DNA from: Naumannella halotolerans
GTDB lineage: Bacteria; Actinomycetota; Actinomycetes; Propionibacteriales; Propionibacteriaceae
Assembly (NCBI RefSeq): GCF_004364645.1
Contig: NZ_SOAW01000002.1
Coordinates: 248,001 to 312,000 of the forward strand
Direction: 5' to 3'
Length of the DNA: 64,000 nt
Shown here: in pieces, positions 7,488 through 18,357 of the stretch
How the letters are laid out: every line of letters starts with the position of its first letter
Numbering within the stretch: position 1 is the first letter of the stretch
Made by a program: the position numbers and the translations under genes
Notes under the pieces: generated by a model
Databases searched by the model: none
The model's input: the letters and a program-made list of their open reading frames with translations, nothing else
What the model was told of the DNA's origin: nothing

Positions 7488-9794
7488 TCAACCGTCCCGG
7501 CCGGGGACCGGCAGCAGCGCCTGCGCCGGATCGTCCGAGGCCGCCCGGAACCCGCGCAGCCGAAGGCTGTTGGTGACCACGAAGACGCTCGACAGCGCCA
7601 TCGCCGCTCCGGCCAGCATCGGGTTCAACAGTCCCAGCGCGGCGATCGGGATGGCGGCGGTGTTGTAGGCGAAGGCCCAGAACAGGTTCGCCCGGATGGT
7701 GCCGAGGGTACGGCGGGACAGCCGGATCGCATCCCCGGCCGCACGAAGATCATTACGCACCAAGGTGATGTCGGCGGCCTCGATCGCCACATCGGTGCCA
7801 CTGCCCATGGCCAGCCCGAGGTCGGCCTGGGCCAGCGCCGGGGCATCGTTCACCCCGTCACCGACCATGGCGACCACCCGCCCCCCGGCCTGCAATCCGC
7901 GGACCACCTCGACCTTGCCCGCCGGCAGCACCTCGGCGATCACCCGATCGATCCCCACCTCGGCACCCACCTGCGCGGCCACGGCGGCATTGTCCCCGGT
8001 CAGCAGCACCGGGGTGAGACCGAGCCGGCGGAACTGAGCGACGGCCTCGACGCTGGTCGGCTTCAACCGGTCGGTGACCACCAGCACACCGACCGCGGCG
8101 CCGTCGAAGGCAACCATGATGGCCGTACCGCCGGTCCGCTCGGCCCGAGCCAGCGAATCGCGCAGGACAGGATCCACCTCACACGACTCCGCGATCAGCG
8201 ACACCCGACCCGCCAGTACCTGCGTACCGTCGACGCTCCCGCGTACCCCGCGACCGGCCAGATTCTCGAAATCGACCACAGTGGGCAGCTCGCCGACCTG
8301 GTCGATCGCAGCGGCGGCGATGGCCCTGGCGATCGGATGCTCCGAGGCATTCTCCAGCCCGCCGGCCAGCCGCAGCAACCGCTGGCGATCCACCCCGGTG
8401 CCGGTGATCACCTCGGTCAGCGACATCCTGCCCTCGGTGACCGTACCGGTCTTGTCCACCACGATCGTGTCCACCCGGCGGGTCGACTCCAGCACCTCCG
8501 GTCCCTTGATCAGGATCCCCAGCTGGGCTCCGCGTCCGGTGCCGACCAGCAGCGCGGTCGGAGTGGCCAGGCCGAGCGCGCAGGGACAGGCGATGATCAA
8601 CACCGCCACCGCCGCGGTGAACGCATCGGCGACGGGGAAACCGGCGCCGAGCCATCCTCCCAGGGTGGCGACGGCGATCGCGATCACCACCGGTACGAAG
8701 ATCGCCGAGACCCGGTCGGCCAGCCGCTGCACCTGGGCCTTGCCGGACTGAGCATCCTCGACCAGCTGCGCCATCTGCGCCAGCTGGGTGTCCGAACCGA
8801 CCCGGGTCGCGCGTACCACCACCCGCCCGCCGGCGTTGATCGTCGCCCCGCTGACAGGGTCACCCTCGGCCACCTCGACCGGGACGGATTCGCCAGTGAG
8901 CATCGAGACGTCGACGGCCGAGCTGCCGGCGATGATCACGCCGTCGGTCGCGATCTTCTCCCCGGGACGGACGACGAAGCTGTCGCCGACGGCGAGCTGT
9001 TCGATCGGCACCCGTACCTCCGTGCCGTCACGCAGCAGGGTGACCTCCTTCGCCCCGAGTTCCAGCAGCGCCCGCAGGGCGGCACCGGCCTGTCGCTTGG
9101 AACGCTTCTCCACCCAGCGGCCGAAGAGGATGAAGGTGATCACCCCGGCGGCGACCTCGAGGTAGATGTTCGACAACCCGTCGGTCGGGGCGAGCGTGAG
9201 GGTGAAGCGGTGGGTCATCCCCGGTTCACCGGCGCTGCCGAGGAACAGGGCGATCACCGACCAGACGAAGGCCGCACCCGTACCGACCGAGATCAGCGTG
9301 TCCATGGTCGCCGCGCCGTGCCGCAGGTTCAGCCAGGCGGCACGGTGGAACGGCCAGCCGGCCCAGACGATCACCGGCGCGGCGAGCACCAGCGAGGCGA
9401 ATCCCCAGTAGTCGAACTGCAATGCCGGGATCATGGCCATCAAGATCACCGGGATCGACAACACCGCTGCACCGATCAGCCGCTGCCGCAGGCTGCGCAG
9501 TTCGGGATCGTCCTCGGCGGTCTCGGCGCGATCTGCCTCGGGCAGGCGAGCACCGTACCCGGCCTCCTCGACGGCGTTGATCAAGGTCTGCGGATCGGTG
9601 TCGGCCGGTACGGTGAGCGCGGCCTTCTCCGTGGCGTAGTTGACGTTCGCGGCCACCCCGTCGAGCTTGTTCAGCTTGCGCTCCACCCGGTTGGCGCAGG
9701 ATGCACAGGTCATCCCGTCGATCTTCAGCTCCAGGCGGACCGGGGCGGCTGACTCAGTTGTGCCCATCGTCGCCCCTGCCCGGTTCATGATCAT
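7488..9794 (-). CDS. copA: Copper-exporting P1B-type ATPase CopA
   Basis: 768 residues. One N-terminal heavy-metal domain carries GMTCASC (residues 27-33), followed by eight predicted membrane helices. The P1B signatures are all present: the copper-binding membrane motif CPC in [11 protein letters not shown] (~residue 400), the phosphorylation site DKTGTVTEG (~445), HP (~485) and [10 protein letters not shown] (~645). It pumps Cu(I) out of the cytoplasm using ATP. Two starts are plausible, ATG 9794 or ATG 9767 (MGTTESAAP...). The gene overlaps the 3' end of a His-rich membrane peptide gene and is very likely controlled by the CsoR-type operator upstream of that gene. Confidence 0.92.
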   Translation of the reverse strand: MIMNRAGATMGTTESAAPVRLELKIDGMTCASCANRVERKLNKLDGVAANVNYATEKAALTVPADTDPQTLINAVEEAGYGARLPEADRAETAEDDPELRSLRQRLIGAAVLSIPVILMAMIPALQFDYWGFASLVLAAPVIVWAGWPFHRAAWLNLRHGAATMDTLISVGTGAAFVWSVIALFLGSAGEPGMTHRFTLTLAPTDGLSNIYLEVAAGVITFILFGRWVEKRSKRQAGAALRALLELGAKEVTLLRDGTEVRVPIEQLAVGDSFVVRPGEKIATDGVIIAGSSAVDVSMLTGESVPVEVAEGDPVSGATINAGGRVVVRATRVGSDTQLAQMAQLVEDAQSGKAQVQRLADRVSAIFVPVVIAIAVATLGGWLGAGFPVADAFTAAVAVLIIACPCALGLATPTALLVGTGRGAQLGILIKGPEVLESTRRVDTIVVDKTGTVTEGRMSLTEVITGTGVDRQRLLRLAGGLENASEHPIARAIAAAAIDQVGELPTVVDFENLAGRGVRGSVDGTQVLAGRVSLIAESCEVDPVLRDSLARAERTGGTAIMVAFDGAAVGVLVVTDRLKPTSVEAVAQFRRLGLTPVLLTGDNAAVAAQVGAEVGIDRVIAEVLPAGKVEVVRGLQAGGRVVAMVGDGVNDAPALAQADLGLAMGSGTDVAIEAADITLVRNDLRAAGDAIRLSRRTLGTIRANLFWAFAYNTAAIPIAALGLLNPMLAGAAMALSSVFVVTNSLRLRGFRAASDDPAQALLPVPGRDG

Positions 9795-9975
9795 CGTGTC
9801 CCCCTGGCGCCGGCTGGTGTGAACCGCTCGAGGAGCCGGTCCAGTCGGCCACCACCGAACTCGGGACGAGTGCCCCGGCGAGGAACCAGCTGGCGGCGAA
9901 GACGATCAACAGCGCCAGACCGTAGAGGGCGAGCCGAACCGGCGCCCCGAGCTCCCCCGACCTGGTCGACGACAC
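9754..9975 (-). CDS. His-rich single-pass membrane protein in the copper operon
   Basis: 73 residues from a GTG at 9975 preceded by GGAGG. A single membrane segment ([20 protein letters not shown], about residues 12-33) is followed by a tail rich in His, Asp and Gly ([20 protein letters not shown]). Its 3' end overlaps copA by about 40 bases in another frame. The tail looks suited to binding metal on one face of the membrane, and similar short proteins accompany copper ATPases in actinomycetes. The role (metal delivery or buffering) is inferred. The operator centre lies about 40 bases upstream. Confidence 0.7.
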   Translation of the reverse strand: MSSTRSGELGAPVRLALYGLALLIVFAASWFLAGALVPSSVVADWTGSSSGSHQPAPGGHDDHEPGRGDDGHN

Positions 9976-10003
9976 GATTCCTCCCCTTCCGGCACCTCGC
10001 CAA

Positions 10004-10023
10004 TATACCCCCATAGGGTATCC
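10004..10023. promoter_or_regulatory. CsoR-type copper operator
   Basis: TATACCCCCATAGGGTATCC matches the TACCC-N-GGGTA dyad recognised by CsoR repressors, which leave the DNA when they bind Cu(I). It lies just upstream of the His-rich peptide/copA operon. No csoR gene is visible in the window, so the repressor must be encoded elsewhere. Confidence 0.75.
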
Positions 10024-10132
10024 GCTTGAGCGGTGGGTGCAACCCTCGTACCGGCCCGGATGGTCGCCACTATCCTCAGGACCACCGGCCCGGACCCGAG
10101 CCGGACGATCAGCTGCGACGAGGATGTTCCCG

Positions 10133-11095
10133 ATGCCCCCGGAGGAAGACTGCCCGACCGATCCCGTCGGCGCGCCCGGTCTGCTCGCCGGGATGGGACT
10201 CAGCGCCGACGCCGAATCCCTCTATCGGCAGCTGATCCTGGAGCCGATGCCGGCTGCGGACACCCAGCACCTCCAGGCCTCGGTGGAGCTGCTGCGCGCC
10301 GGGTTGGCGTACCGCAACGAGGATCAGCTGACCGCCATGCCGGCCAGATTGGCCGTCGAACGCTGGGTGGCTGATCAGGAGGCCCGGATCCGGCAGGTAC
10401 GGGTCGGCGCGCAGCAGTACAGCGCGCTGCAGCGCAACACCTCCGGTGGGTTCCTGGAGCTGATCCGGGGGGTGGATCGGGTCCGGGACGCCTTCGCCCA
10501 GTTGCAGTTGGCGGCCACCGAACAGGTCCGCTCCTTCGACCGGGAACCCTATTTCGACCCGCCCAAGATCTCCGAGGTGCAGCCGGCGGTGGCCGCCGAC
10601 GGTGTCCTCTACCGGACCATCTATCAGCGCAATGCGCTGGCCGATCCGGTGGAGATGACCAGTATCCGGGAGGCGATCGCCCTCGGGGAGCAGGCCCGCA
10701 GTTTCGGTGAATTGCCGATGCGGATGTCGATCAGCGACACCACCATGGCGTTGCTGATCCTGCCCTACGGAGGCACCGACGACACCGGCCCGGTGGGGGC
10801 CGATGCGGTGCTGATCCACCCCTCGGCGCTGCTGGACTCGATGGTCCGGATGTTCGAGACGATCTGGTCCATGTCGGTGGCGATCCCGCTCTCCGGTGAC
10901 GACCAGGACGCCGAGGTCGAGTCGCGGCAACTGGTGAGTCTGCTCGCCACCGGCCTGACCGGCGCCGCGATCGCCCGCGAACTGGGGGTCAGCGAACGTA
11001 CCGTGCAACGCCGGATCGGCCGCCTGTTCGAGCTGCTGGATGCCGACAGCCGGTTCTCCCTCGGCGCCCAGGCGGCCCGTCGCGGCTGGATCTGA
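10133..11095 (+). CDS. LuxR-type transcriptional regulator with TrmB-like N-terminal region
   Basis: 320 residues. The C-terminal 55 residues form a LuxR/GerE-type HTH (LLATGLTGAAIARELGVSER then TVQRRIGRLFELLDADSRF). The central part contains a PLD-like/TrmB-type effector domain with MSISDTTMALLILPYGG and LIHPSALLDSMVRMFETIW. The layout fits the actinomycete family of orphan LuxR-type regulators with an N-terminal helical domain (LILEPMPAADTQHLQASVEL). The second ATG (10133) was chosen because GAGG lies 9 bases before it; ATG 10124 is the alternative. A strong hairpin follows. The signal and targets are unknown. Confidence 0.75.
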   Translation: MPPEEDCPTDPVGAPGLLAGMGLSADAESLYRQLILEPMPAADTQHLQASVELLRAGLAYRNEDQLTAMPARLAVERWVADQEARIRQVRVGAQQYSALQRNTSGGFLELIRGVDRVRDAFAQLQLAATEQVRSFDREPYFDPPKISEVQPAVAADGVLYRTIYQRNALADPVEMTSIREAIALGEQARSFGELPMRMSISDTTMALLILPYGGTDDTGPVGADAVLIHPSALLDSMVRMFETIWSMSVAIPLSGDDQDAEVESRQLVSLLATGLTGAAIARELGVSERTVQRRIGRLFELLDADSRFSLGAQAARRGWI

Positions 11096-11154
11096 GCACC
11101 GCGCCCGAACGGCCGGTACGGATACGGGTCGAGTTCGGGGATACGGGTCGAGTC

Positions 11155-11180
11155 CTGTGCTCGGGCGCGCCCGAGCACAG
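11155..11180. repeat. Perfect 26-bp palindrome
   Basis: CTGTGCTCGGGCG is followed directly by its exact reverse complement. It lies in the convergent spacer between the LuxR-type gene and the TAP-type peptidase gene, 25 bases before a second hairpin. It could help terminate both transcripts or be a protein site. Confidence 0.6.
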
Positions 11181-11207
11181 CTGGTCGCCGCCACTGTCCG
11201 GAAACCA

Positions 11208-11241
11208 GCGAGCGCACCGGGTGGCAACCCGGTGCGCTCGC
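11208..11241. terminator. Strong hairpin, probable bidirectional terminator
   Basis: A perfect 15-bp stem (GCGAGCGCACCGGGT and its complement) with a 4-base loop GGCA lies between two convergent genes. No U-tract follows, as is common for actinomycete terminators. Confidence 0.75.
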
Positions 11242-11279
11242 GTGCTCAGCCGCGTCGGCTCCTCACCGACCGTCGCCGA

Positions 11280-13214
11280 TCAGGAACCCGAAGGCAGCAA
11301 CAGCCCCTCCTTCTCCATCGCCTCCACACCGGCCTGGCCGTACAGACGCTGGATCTGCGCCCGGACCAGCGGGTCGGTCTCGGCCTGGGTCAGCAACTGC
11401 TGGCCGGCCTCGTCAGCCGAACTGGTCCGCTTCGCGGTGCTCGCCGGGTCGAAGGGACCGGCCGGGCCGAAGGTGTGCTTGGCCTTCTTGTTCAGCTTGC
11501 CCCAGTTCTCGTAGGTCTGATCCTCCGGAACCAGCTCACCGTCCTCACCGGTCACCTTCAACGGGAGGCCTTGGCAGACCTTGATGTCGGCCGGCAACTT
11601 GTCCTTCAGGAAGAAGTTGTAGATCGGCCGGTCGGTGCACTCGGTGCCGTAGGGGAACAGCCCGTGGCTGCCCTCGTTGTCCACGGCGATGAAGCTGGTG
11701 TTCGGCAACTCGGTGCCGCTGACCCGGCCGGCTTCCCACGCGGTCTGGGAATCCATCTCGGCCTGCACCACGATGGTTTCGGGGTACGTCTCGGGGTCGG
11801 CCACCGGCATCACGGTGTTGGTACGCCAGTAGGCGCAGGCCGGGATCTCGGCGAAGATGCCGAGCTGGGCACTGATCGGGTACTTCTTCGCGCCCTTCTC
11901 GTTCTGCTTGGTCCAGTAGTTCGCTCCCTGGGTCCACTGGCCGTCGTTGCAGCGGATGAAGTCGAAGGCCGAGTCGTAGGGCTGTGCCTCCACCGCCGCA
12001 CGCTTCGACTTCGTCTGCTCCTCGGTCTGCCGCAGCACCGACAAGGTGTCCCGCGCGTCGTCGTCACCGAGGCTGGCGAGCAGTTCGTCAGCCAGCGCGG
12101 CCGGATCCTCCTCGGCGTCGGAGGTGGCGGCGCGGGCGGCCTTGGCAGTCGTCTCGTCCTCCGAGGTCTCGAAGGTGACCACGACCTGCACGAAGGCAGC
12201 GGCCTGCGGGTAGTAGTCGTTGTCCGGGAACGCCTGGTAGGCCCCGGAGAACAGCCAGAGGAGGGTCAGCGTGAGCTCGTCCAGAGCCGCACTGGACTCC
12301 AGGTAGGAGTCGTAGATCTCCCCGGCATCGGTGCCCAGACCGTAGGTGTCGTCGTGGCGGGCGATGTAGTTCATCAGCCGCATCTCGAACTGCCGGTCGC
12401 GGGCCTTCGGCTGGGCGTCGTACCAGCCGGGCTGCAGGGTGGGTTCGGTGGCGTCCAGCGCGCTGTCGAGCACCACTTTGCCGGCATTGGCACCGAACAC
12501 CTTGCTGTACCACGAACCCAGCCAGGTGCCGTAGGAGTAACCGATGTAGTCGAGCTTCGGCGCCTTCAGCAGGTACCGGATGAAGTCCATGTCATAGGCG
12601 GTCTGCTCGGTGCTGATGGTCTTCACATCGGCATTGGTCGAACAGGCATCGCCGATGGCCTTGGCCTGTTCGGCGGCGCTGGCCCCGTCGGGAACCTCGG
12701 GGTAGCAGACCGCATGGCTGCTGTCGCCGACACCGCGGGGATCGAAGCCCACGTAGTTGTAGTACGGGTTCAGGTCCGGGGTACGTTCCTGCATCGCCGG
12801 GCCCCAGATCAGGCCGGAGCCGCCGGGGCCGCCGGGGTTGGCGAAGATCGTTCCTTGATAGCGGCCGTCGGTCACCTCCCGGTTCTTGGCCTGGGAGATG
12901 CGGATGTTCCAGGTCTCACCGTTGTCGGGGTTGTGCCAGTCCTTCGGTACGACGACCGTGGCGCAGGAGACGTTCGGCTGGTTGAACCGCTCGTTCAACG
13001 CCTCGGTGCCGAAATCGCACTGCTCCCAGGTGAGCTTCTGCTTGGCCAGGTCACCGGCGAGCTTCTTCACGTTCGGGGTCTTGGTGGCGGCTTCGGCCTC
13101 GGTGGCGGCGACGGCGCCGATGAACAGCGGCCCGAGCAGCGCAGGGGCGATGATCAGCGATGCCAGTCGCCGAAGCCCTCTCCGCTTGCGGGTCGAGGTG
13201 GTCTGGGGGGACAT
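11280..13214 (-). CDS. Secreted TAP-type alpha/beta-hydrolase (tripeptidyl aminopeptidase family)
   Basis: 644 residues. The N-terminus has a basic n-region (TRKRRGLRRL), a hydrophobic core and an A-E-A-like cleavage region near residues 38-44, so it is exported. The alpha/beta-hydrolase part has the oxyanion segment NPGGPGGSG, FDPRGVGDS, and the nucleophile elbow GYSYGTWLG (Ser near residue 226). The C-terminal TAP-like domain supplies the Asp (EMDSQTAWEAG region) and His (DNEGSHGLF). Family members remove tripeptides from the N-terminus of proteins outside the cell. It stands alone, convergent with a LuxR-type gene, with hairpins in between. Confidence 0.85.
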   Translation of the reverse strand: MSPQTTSTRKRRGLRRLASLIIAPALLGPLFIGAVAATEAEAATKTPNVKKLAGDLAKQKLTWEQCDFGTEALNERFNQPNVSCATVVVPKDWHNPDNGETWNIRISQAKNREVTDGRYQGTIFANPGGPGGSGLIWGPAMQERTPDLNPYYNYVGFDPRGVGDSSHAVCYPEVPDGASAAEQAKAIGDACSTNADVKTISTEQTAYDMDFIRYLLKAPKLDYIGYSYGTWLGSWYSKVFGANAGKVVLDSALDATEPTLQPGWYDAQPKARDRQFEMRLMNYIARHDDTYGLGTDAGEIYDSYLESSAALDELTLTLLWLFSGAYQAFPDNDYYPQAAAFVQVVVTFETSEDETTAKAARAATSDAEEDPAALADELLASLGDDDARDTLSVLRQTEEQTKSKRAAVEAQPYDSAFDFIRCNDGQWTQGANYWTKQNEKGAKKYPISAQLGIFAEIPACAYWRTNTVMPVADPETYPETIVVQAEMDSQTAWEAGRVSGTELPNTSFIAVDNEGSHGLFPYGTECTDRPIYNFFLKDKLPADIKVCQGLPLKVTGEDGELVPEDQTYENWGKLNKKAKHTFGPAGPFDPASTAKRTSSADEAGQQLLTQAETDPLVRAQIQRLYGQAGVEAMEKEGLLLPSGS

Positions 13215-13373
13215 GTGTGGCTCCTTGGGGGGTAGGGGGCGTGCACCGATGACGAAAAGCTAGTCAGCCGATCCCGGTCCTGTGACCGCTTCGGTGTGAC
13301 GAGATTGCGACGTGGCGCGAATCTGACACCGGCCGGGCTCGACGCAGCGGCAGGCGTGTCGGCGCTGCGCGGC

Positions 13374-14495
13374 TCAGGCGTGGTTGCCGGGGAGTACCGA
13401 GCGGTAGTGCTCCAGCAGGGCATCACTGGCGGCTTGCCAGGACTGGGCCTCTGCCGCTGCGCGAGCATTGCCGCGGATCCGGTCGACCAGTTCGGGATCG
13501 TCCAGCCGCTGTACTGCATGATCAAGGCTGGCCTGGTCGTCGGCGCTGTAGAGGAGTCCGTCGTACCCGTCGGTGACCTGTTCGAGTGTCGGACCGGACT
13601 TCGCGGCGATCACCGGTACGCCGGAGGCCATCGCCTCGGCGATCACCAGGCCGAGGGTCTCGGTGACCGAGGGGAACAGGAAGCCGTCGGCGCTGGCGAA
13701 GGCCGCTGCAAGATCATCACCGCGGAGGAAACCGGTGAACACGGTGTTGCTGCCGGCAAAGGCTCGTTCCAGTGCACCGCGGTACGGTCCGTCGCCGATG
13801 ATCGCCAACCGCAGGTTCGGCGATCGGTCCAGCAACGGTCGTAGCGTCTCGATCTGCTTCTCCGCGGCGAGCCGGCCGACGAAGATCAACAACCGGTCCT
13901 CGGGATGCCGATCGCTGAGCCGGTCCCGCATCGTCGCGCTCGCGAACCGTGGATGCCGGGTGACCGTGTCAACACCGCGCGGCAGCACCTCGATCCGCCG
14001 AATCCCTTGTGCAGAAAGCTCTTCGCGCAGGCTCTGGCTGGTGACCAGGTTCAGGTCGACCATGCCGTGCTGATGCCGGATGTGCCACCACACGGCGCGC
14101 TTGCCCCAGCGCCAGGCCGGGTACAGGTCCAGATAGCGCGGGATGTGGGTGTGATAGCTGGCGACGAGCGGGATCCGGTGCCGCCGGGCATAACGGGCCG
14201 CCGAGGTCACCATCATGATCGGTTGGGCGGCGTGGATCACATCGGGGGAGAACTCGGCCAGCACCCGGGCGACCTTCGGGTGCGGCATGGCGAACGGCCG
14301 GTGCCGGTAGAACGGCACCACGATCGCCGGAATTCCCTCGACCTGGGCGCCGGCGTGGCTGCGTACCCCCAGGTCCGGAGCGACCACCAGCACCTCATGA
14401 CCGAGCTCGGTGAACCGCTCGACCGCCTTGGTCAGCCGGGTGACCACCCCGTCGACACTGGGCAGGAAGGTCTCGGTGACCAGCGCGATCCTCAT
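13374..14495 (-). CDS. sqdX: GT4 glycosyltransferase, probable sulfoquinovosyl transferase
   Basis: 373 residues. It is a GT-B fold retaining glycosyltransferase: the N-terminal motif is VTETFLPSVDGVVTRL, HAAQPIMM and SYHTHIPRYLDLYPAWRW lie in the first domain, and IGDGPYRGALE and the EX7E motif in SVTETLGLVIAEAMASG are in the second. The SYHTH(I/V)P.Y signature and overall pattern match the SqdX/SQD2 branch, which moves sulfoquinovose from UDP-sulfoquinovose to diacylglycerol at the membrane. The gene begins 28 bases after the sqdB-like gene. Related mannosyltransferases (PimB/MgtA-like) share the fold, so the assignment rests mainly on the neighbour. Confidence 0.7.
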   Translation of the reverse strand: MRIALVTETFLPSVDGVVTRLTKAVERFTELGHEVLVVAPDLGVRSHAGAQVEGIPAIVVPFYRHRPFAMPHPKVARVLAEFSPDVIHAAQPIMMVTSAARYARRHRIPLVASYHTHIPRYLDLYPAWRWGKRAVWWHIRHQHGMVDLNLVTSQSLREELSAQGIRRIEVLPRGVDTVTRHPRFASATMRDRLSDRHPEDRLLIFVGRLAAEKQIETLRPLLDRSPNLRLAIIGDGPYRGALERAFAGSNTVFTGFLRGDDLAAAFASADGFLFPSVTETLGLVIAEAMASGVPVIAAKSGPTLEQVTDGYDGLLYSADDQASLDHAVQRLDDPELVDRIRGNARAAAEAQSWQAASDALLEHYRSVLPGNHA

Positions 14496-14523
14496 CGCGA
14501 TGCTTCAGTGGGCGGGCACGGGC

Positions 14524-15885
<1,362 letters not shown>

Positions 15886-16140
15886 TCAGCTGCCGAGCTT
15901 GGCCCGTACCTCGGCTGCCGAGGGGTTGGTCGCAGTCGTGCCGTCAGCGTAGAGGACGGTGGGCACGACGTGGTTGCCGCCGTTGACGCTGCCGACGAAT
16001 TCGGCGGCCGCCGGATCGGCCTCGATGTCGATCTCGCGCCACTCGATGCCCTCGGCGCGCAGACCGCTCTTCAGCCGGTGGCAGTAAGGGCACCACGACG
16101 TCGTGTAGAGGGTCAGCGGGGCGGTCTCGATCTCAGTCAC
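15886..16140 (-). CDS. mrx1: Mycoredoxin (glutaredoxin-like, mycothiol-dependent)
   Basis: 84 residues with a complete thioredoxin/glutaredoxin fold. The active site is TTSWCPYCHRLK near residues 13-24. FVGSVNGGNHVVPTVLYADG is the hallmark of actinobacterial mycoredoxins, which reduce mycothiol mixed disulfides in the cytosol. It lies in the same direction as the HTH/SH3-type gene upstream (55 bases apart) and the sqdB gene downstream. It supports the actinomycete assignment. Confidence 0.88.
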   Translation of the reverse strand: MTEIETAPLTLYTTSWCPYCHRLKSGLRAEGIEWREIDIEADPAAAEFVGSVNGGNHVVPTVLYADGTTATNPSAAEVRAKLGS

Positions 16141-16195
16141 GTCCGCTCAACACCTCAGCAGCGCCCGGTGTTCCCGGCCGACGCGAGACCGGCGA

Positions 16196-17050
16196 TCAGA
16201 GGTCACCACAGAGCTTCAACGGAGCCGGCGGCGGCTCACCGGCAGCCTGCGCCTTCGGGGTCGTCAGGTAGAGGTCGAAGGTCCAGGAACCGTCGGCGAG
16301 CAGCGCCCAGACCGAGCTGCTGGCGCCATTCGCCTCCGAGTACACCGATTCGCCGTTCGGGACCACACAGATCACCTCCACCATCGCGCCTTCCTCCACC
16401 GAACCGACCTGTGCCGATTCGGTGGTCGGTGCCTGCCGGGTGAGGATCCCCTCGCCACCGGTACCGATCACCTCGGCGGCGACCAGATCCACCGGTCCGT
16501 CACCGCGACCCACCAGGTATCCGGCACCGAAGGCGCCGGCGGCGAGCAGTGCCGCCACCAGCAGCCCGCCGAGGAACAGGGTCCGTGGTGCGGGACCGGA
16601 TTCGGCCCCGGCACTGGCCGGCGGGTGTCCGGACGTGGTTCGGGAGGTGTCCGGTGGGGCGTCCGGACGGTCCGGACCGTCCGCTGACGCGAACTCTGCA
16701 GCCGATCCGACCGGATCGTCGGGCAGTGACGGGTCGGTCTCGTTCGTGGTGTTGCTGATCGTCGTGGCCGAGCGGAGTTCGGACAGTTCGACGGTGACGG
16801 TGGAGGTCGACCCGTCGGCCGGCCCGGCCACCTGGTCGCGAAGCTCGTGCAGCCTGCGCCGCAGTCCCGGGGCCACGGACCCGACGTCGAGCAGATCATC
16901 GAGCTGGCGGGGATTGGGCAGGCGTACCCCGGACATCCACTCGTGGACGGTGGACCGGCCCCAGCCCGAATCCTTGGCGAGTCGACGAATGCTGTGGTCG
17001 GGCAGCGCGCGTTTGAGCTCGCTGGCAAATCGCGGGGCGGCCTCGGGCAC
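16196..17050 (-). CDS. Membrane-anchored HTH protein with extracytoplasmic domain
   Basis: 284 residues. The N-terminal ~60 residues hold a Cro/XRE-like HTH (IRRLAKDSGWGRSTVHEWMS). A Ser/Thr/Asp/Pro-rich linker spans about 75-140. One membrane segment (LFLGGLLVAALLAAGAFGAG, about 150-172) is followed by a ~110-residue outer domain that reads like an SH3/PASTA-sized beta domain (GGEGILTRQAPTTESAQVGS...). The order HTH-TM-beta domain recalls RodZ-type and related cell-wall-linked proteins. The next genes upstream, on the other strand, are cell-wall hydrolases. The function is not known. Confidence 0.6.
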   Translation of the reverse strand: MPEAAPRFASELKRALPDHSIRRLAKDSGWGRSTVHEWMSGVRLPNPRQLDDLLDVGSVAPGLRRRLHELRDQVAGPADGSTSTVTVELSELRSATTISNTTNETDPSLPDDPVGSAAEFASADGPDRPDAPPDTSRTTSGHPPASAGAESGPAPRTLFLGGLLVAALLAAGAFGAGYLVGRGDGPVDLVAAEVIGTGGEGILTRQAPTTESAQVGSVEEGAMVEVICVVPNGESVYSEANGASSSVWALLADGSWTFDLYLTTPKAQAAGEPPPAPLKLCGDL

Positions 17051-17257
17051 GGCGGAACCCTATCGGCCCTCCGGGTCAGCCGATCCGCGGTCCGGACAGA
17101 CATCGTCGGACGCCTCGACAGTTACCGGACGCCCTGTCGAAGCGATGGTCTGTGAACAGCTCGATCGCCACGCCGATGGAGCGGAACCGATCGAAGCGAG
17201 CACGACCGATCGAACCGAGCACGACCGACCAGCCAGACGAACCGTCAGGAGCAGACC

Positions 17258-18244
17258 ATGACCACGAATCGTCCGAAGCAGCATCTCCGTCGTACCGCCC
17301 TCGCCGCCCTGCCGCTGCTCACGGCCCCGGCGATCGCCCTCTCCCCGGGCCTGCTGCCGGCCGCCAATCCGATCGTTCAGGAGGCGTCCGCAGCAGCCTC
17401 GATCACCGTCGACAGCTCCTCCTCGGCCGACAACATCACGGCCTTGCAGCACCTGCTGACCGCGAACGGCGCCGCCACCGACGCCGATGGCAAGTACGGC
17501 CCGAGCACCACCGCTGCGGTGGAGAAGTTCCAGCAGGCCAAGGGCCTCGAGGTCGACGGCAAGGCCGGCCCGCAGACCATGGGATCACTGACCAAGACCG
17601 TCGCCAAGAACGGCGCCGATGCCGGTGCGGTGAAGGCCGCACAGACCCTCCTGGGTGTGGAGGTGGACGGCAAGTACGGCGACAACACCACCGCCGCGGC
17701 GAAGGAGTTCCAGTCCGCGAACGGTCTGGCCAGCGACGGAGTCGTCGGGCCCGAGACCTGGGCCGTGCTGTTCAACGGTGGCAGCAGCGGCGGCGGCGGT
17801 GGCGGCACCGGTGACTGGAAGGAGTGCTCGGACTCGATCGGCGGGGGCATCCCCAAGAGCGAGACCGCGGTCGCCAAGGGCGACTTCCGAGTCGCGGAGT
17901 GCATGGTCCCGGTCGTCAACGACATGGTCGAAGCTGCCGCCGATGACGGCGTCACGCTGGAGGCGAACAGCAGCTGGCGCAGCCGGGACGAGCAGATCAG
18001 CCTGCGGAAGCAGAACTGCGGGAGCACCGAGTACGCCATCTACGAGATGCCGTCGAACCAGTGCAGCCCGGCCACGGCCAAGCCCGGCACCTCGATCCAC
18101 GAGTACGGGCTGGCGATCGACATCGCCGGCACCAACAACAGCTGGGACTCCGAAGTCGCCAAGTGGATGGTCTCCAACGGACCCGACTACGGCTTCGAGG
18201 ACACCGTGTCCAGCGAGCCGTGGCACTACGACACCAAGGGCTGA
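17258..18244 (+). CDS. Secreted D-Ala-D-Ala carboxypeptidase (VanY family) with two PG-binding domains
   Basis: 328 residues. A signal peptide (basic n-region, hydrophobic core LAALPLLTAPAIAL, cleavage near 45-48) is followed by two PG_binding_1 repeats (about 55-110 and 120-172, each with a DGKYGxxTTAA.k.FQ core). A Gly/Ser linker (174-184) leads to a VanY-type M15 domain. Zn ligands are the His and Asp of SIHEYGLAID (~281-287) and the last His in EPWHYD (~324). It should trim peptidoglycan stem peptides outside the cell. It is the first of three adjacent secreted wall proteins built from the same binding module; no c-di-AMP riboswitch was recognised upstream. Confidence 0.88.
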   Translation: MTTNRPKQHLRRTALAALPLLTAPAIALSPGLLPAANPIVQEASAAASITVDSSSSADNITALQHLLTANGAATDADGKYGPSTTAAVEKFQQAKGLEVDGKAGPQTMGSLTKTVAKNGADAGAVKAAQTLLGVEVDGKYGDNTTAAAKEFQSANGLASDGVVGPETWAVLFNGGSSGGGGGGTGDWKECSDSIGGGIPKSETAVAKGDFRVAECMVPVVNDMVEAAADDGVTLEANSSWRSRDEQISLRKQNCGSTEYAIYEMPSNQCSPATAKPGTSIHEYGLAIDIAGTNNSWDSEVAKWMVSNGPDYGFEDTVSSEPWHYDTKG

Positions 18245-18357
18245 GAGACCACGGGCCGAGACACCCAGGGCTGAGAAACCCTCGTCCGACCCACTCCGCC
18301 GAGGAGCGGGTCACCACCACCATCCGACCTTCCTGCCACGACCCAAGGAGCAGAACC

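Noticed and set aside
7481-7494. Palindrome CGGTTGATCAACCG as a terminator or operator
   Set aside because: It overlaps the copA stop codon and is too short to separate from chance; no further support.
11040-13235. Long + strand open frame opposite the TAP-type peptidase gene
   Set aside because: It is the antisense of a well-supported secreted hydrolase; the translation has no family motif and is rich in His/Gly/Arg/Val as expected from high-GC antisense.
17051-17257. c-di-AMP (ydaO) riboswitch before the wall hydrolase genes
   Set aside because: Actinomycete wall hydrolases often carry one, but I could not find the conserved core or its pairing in this leader.
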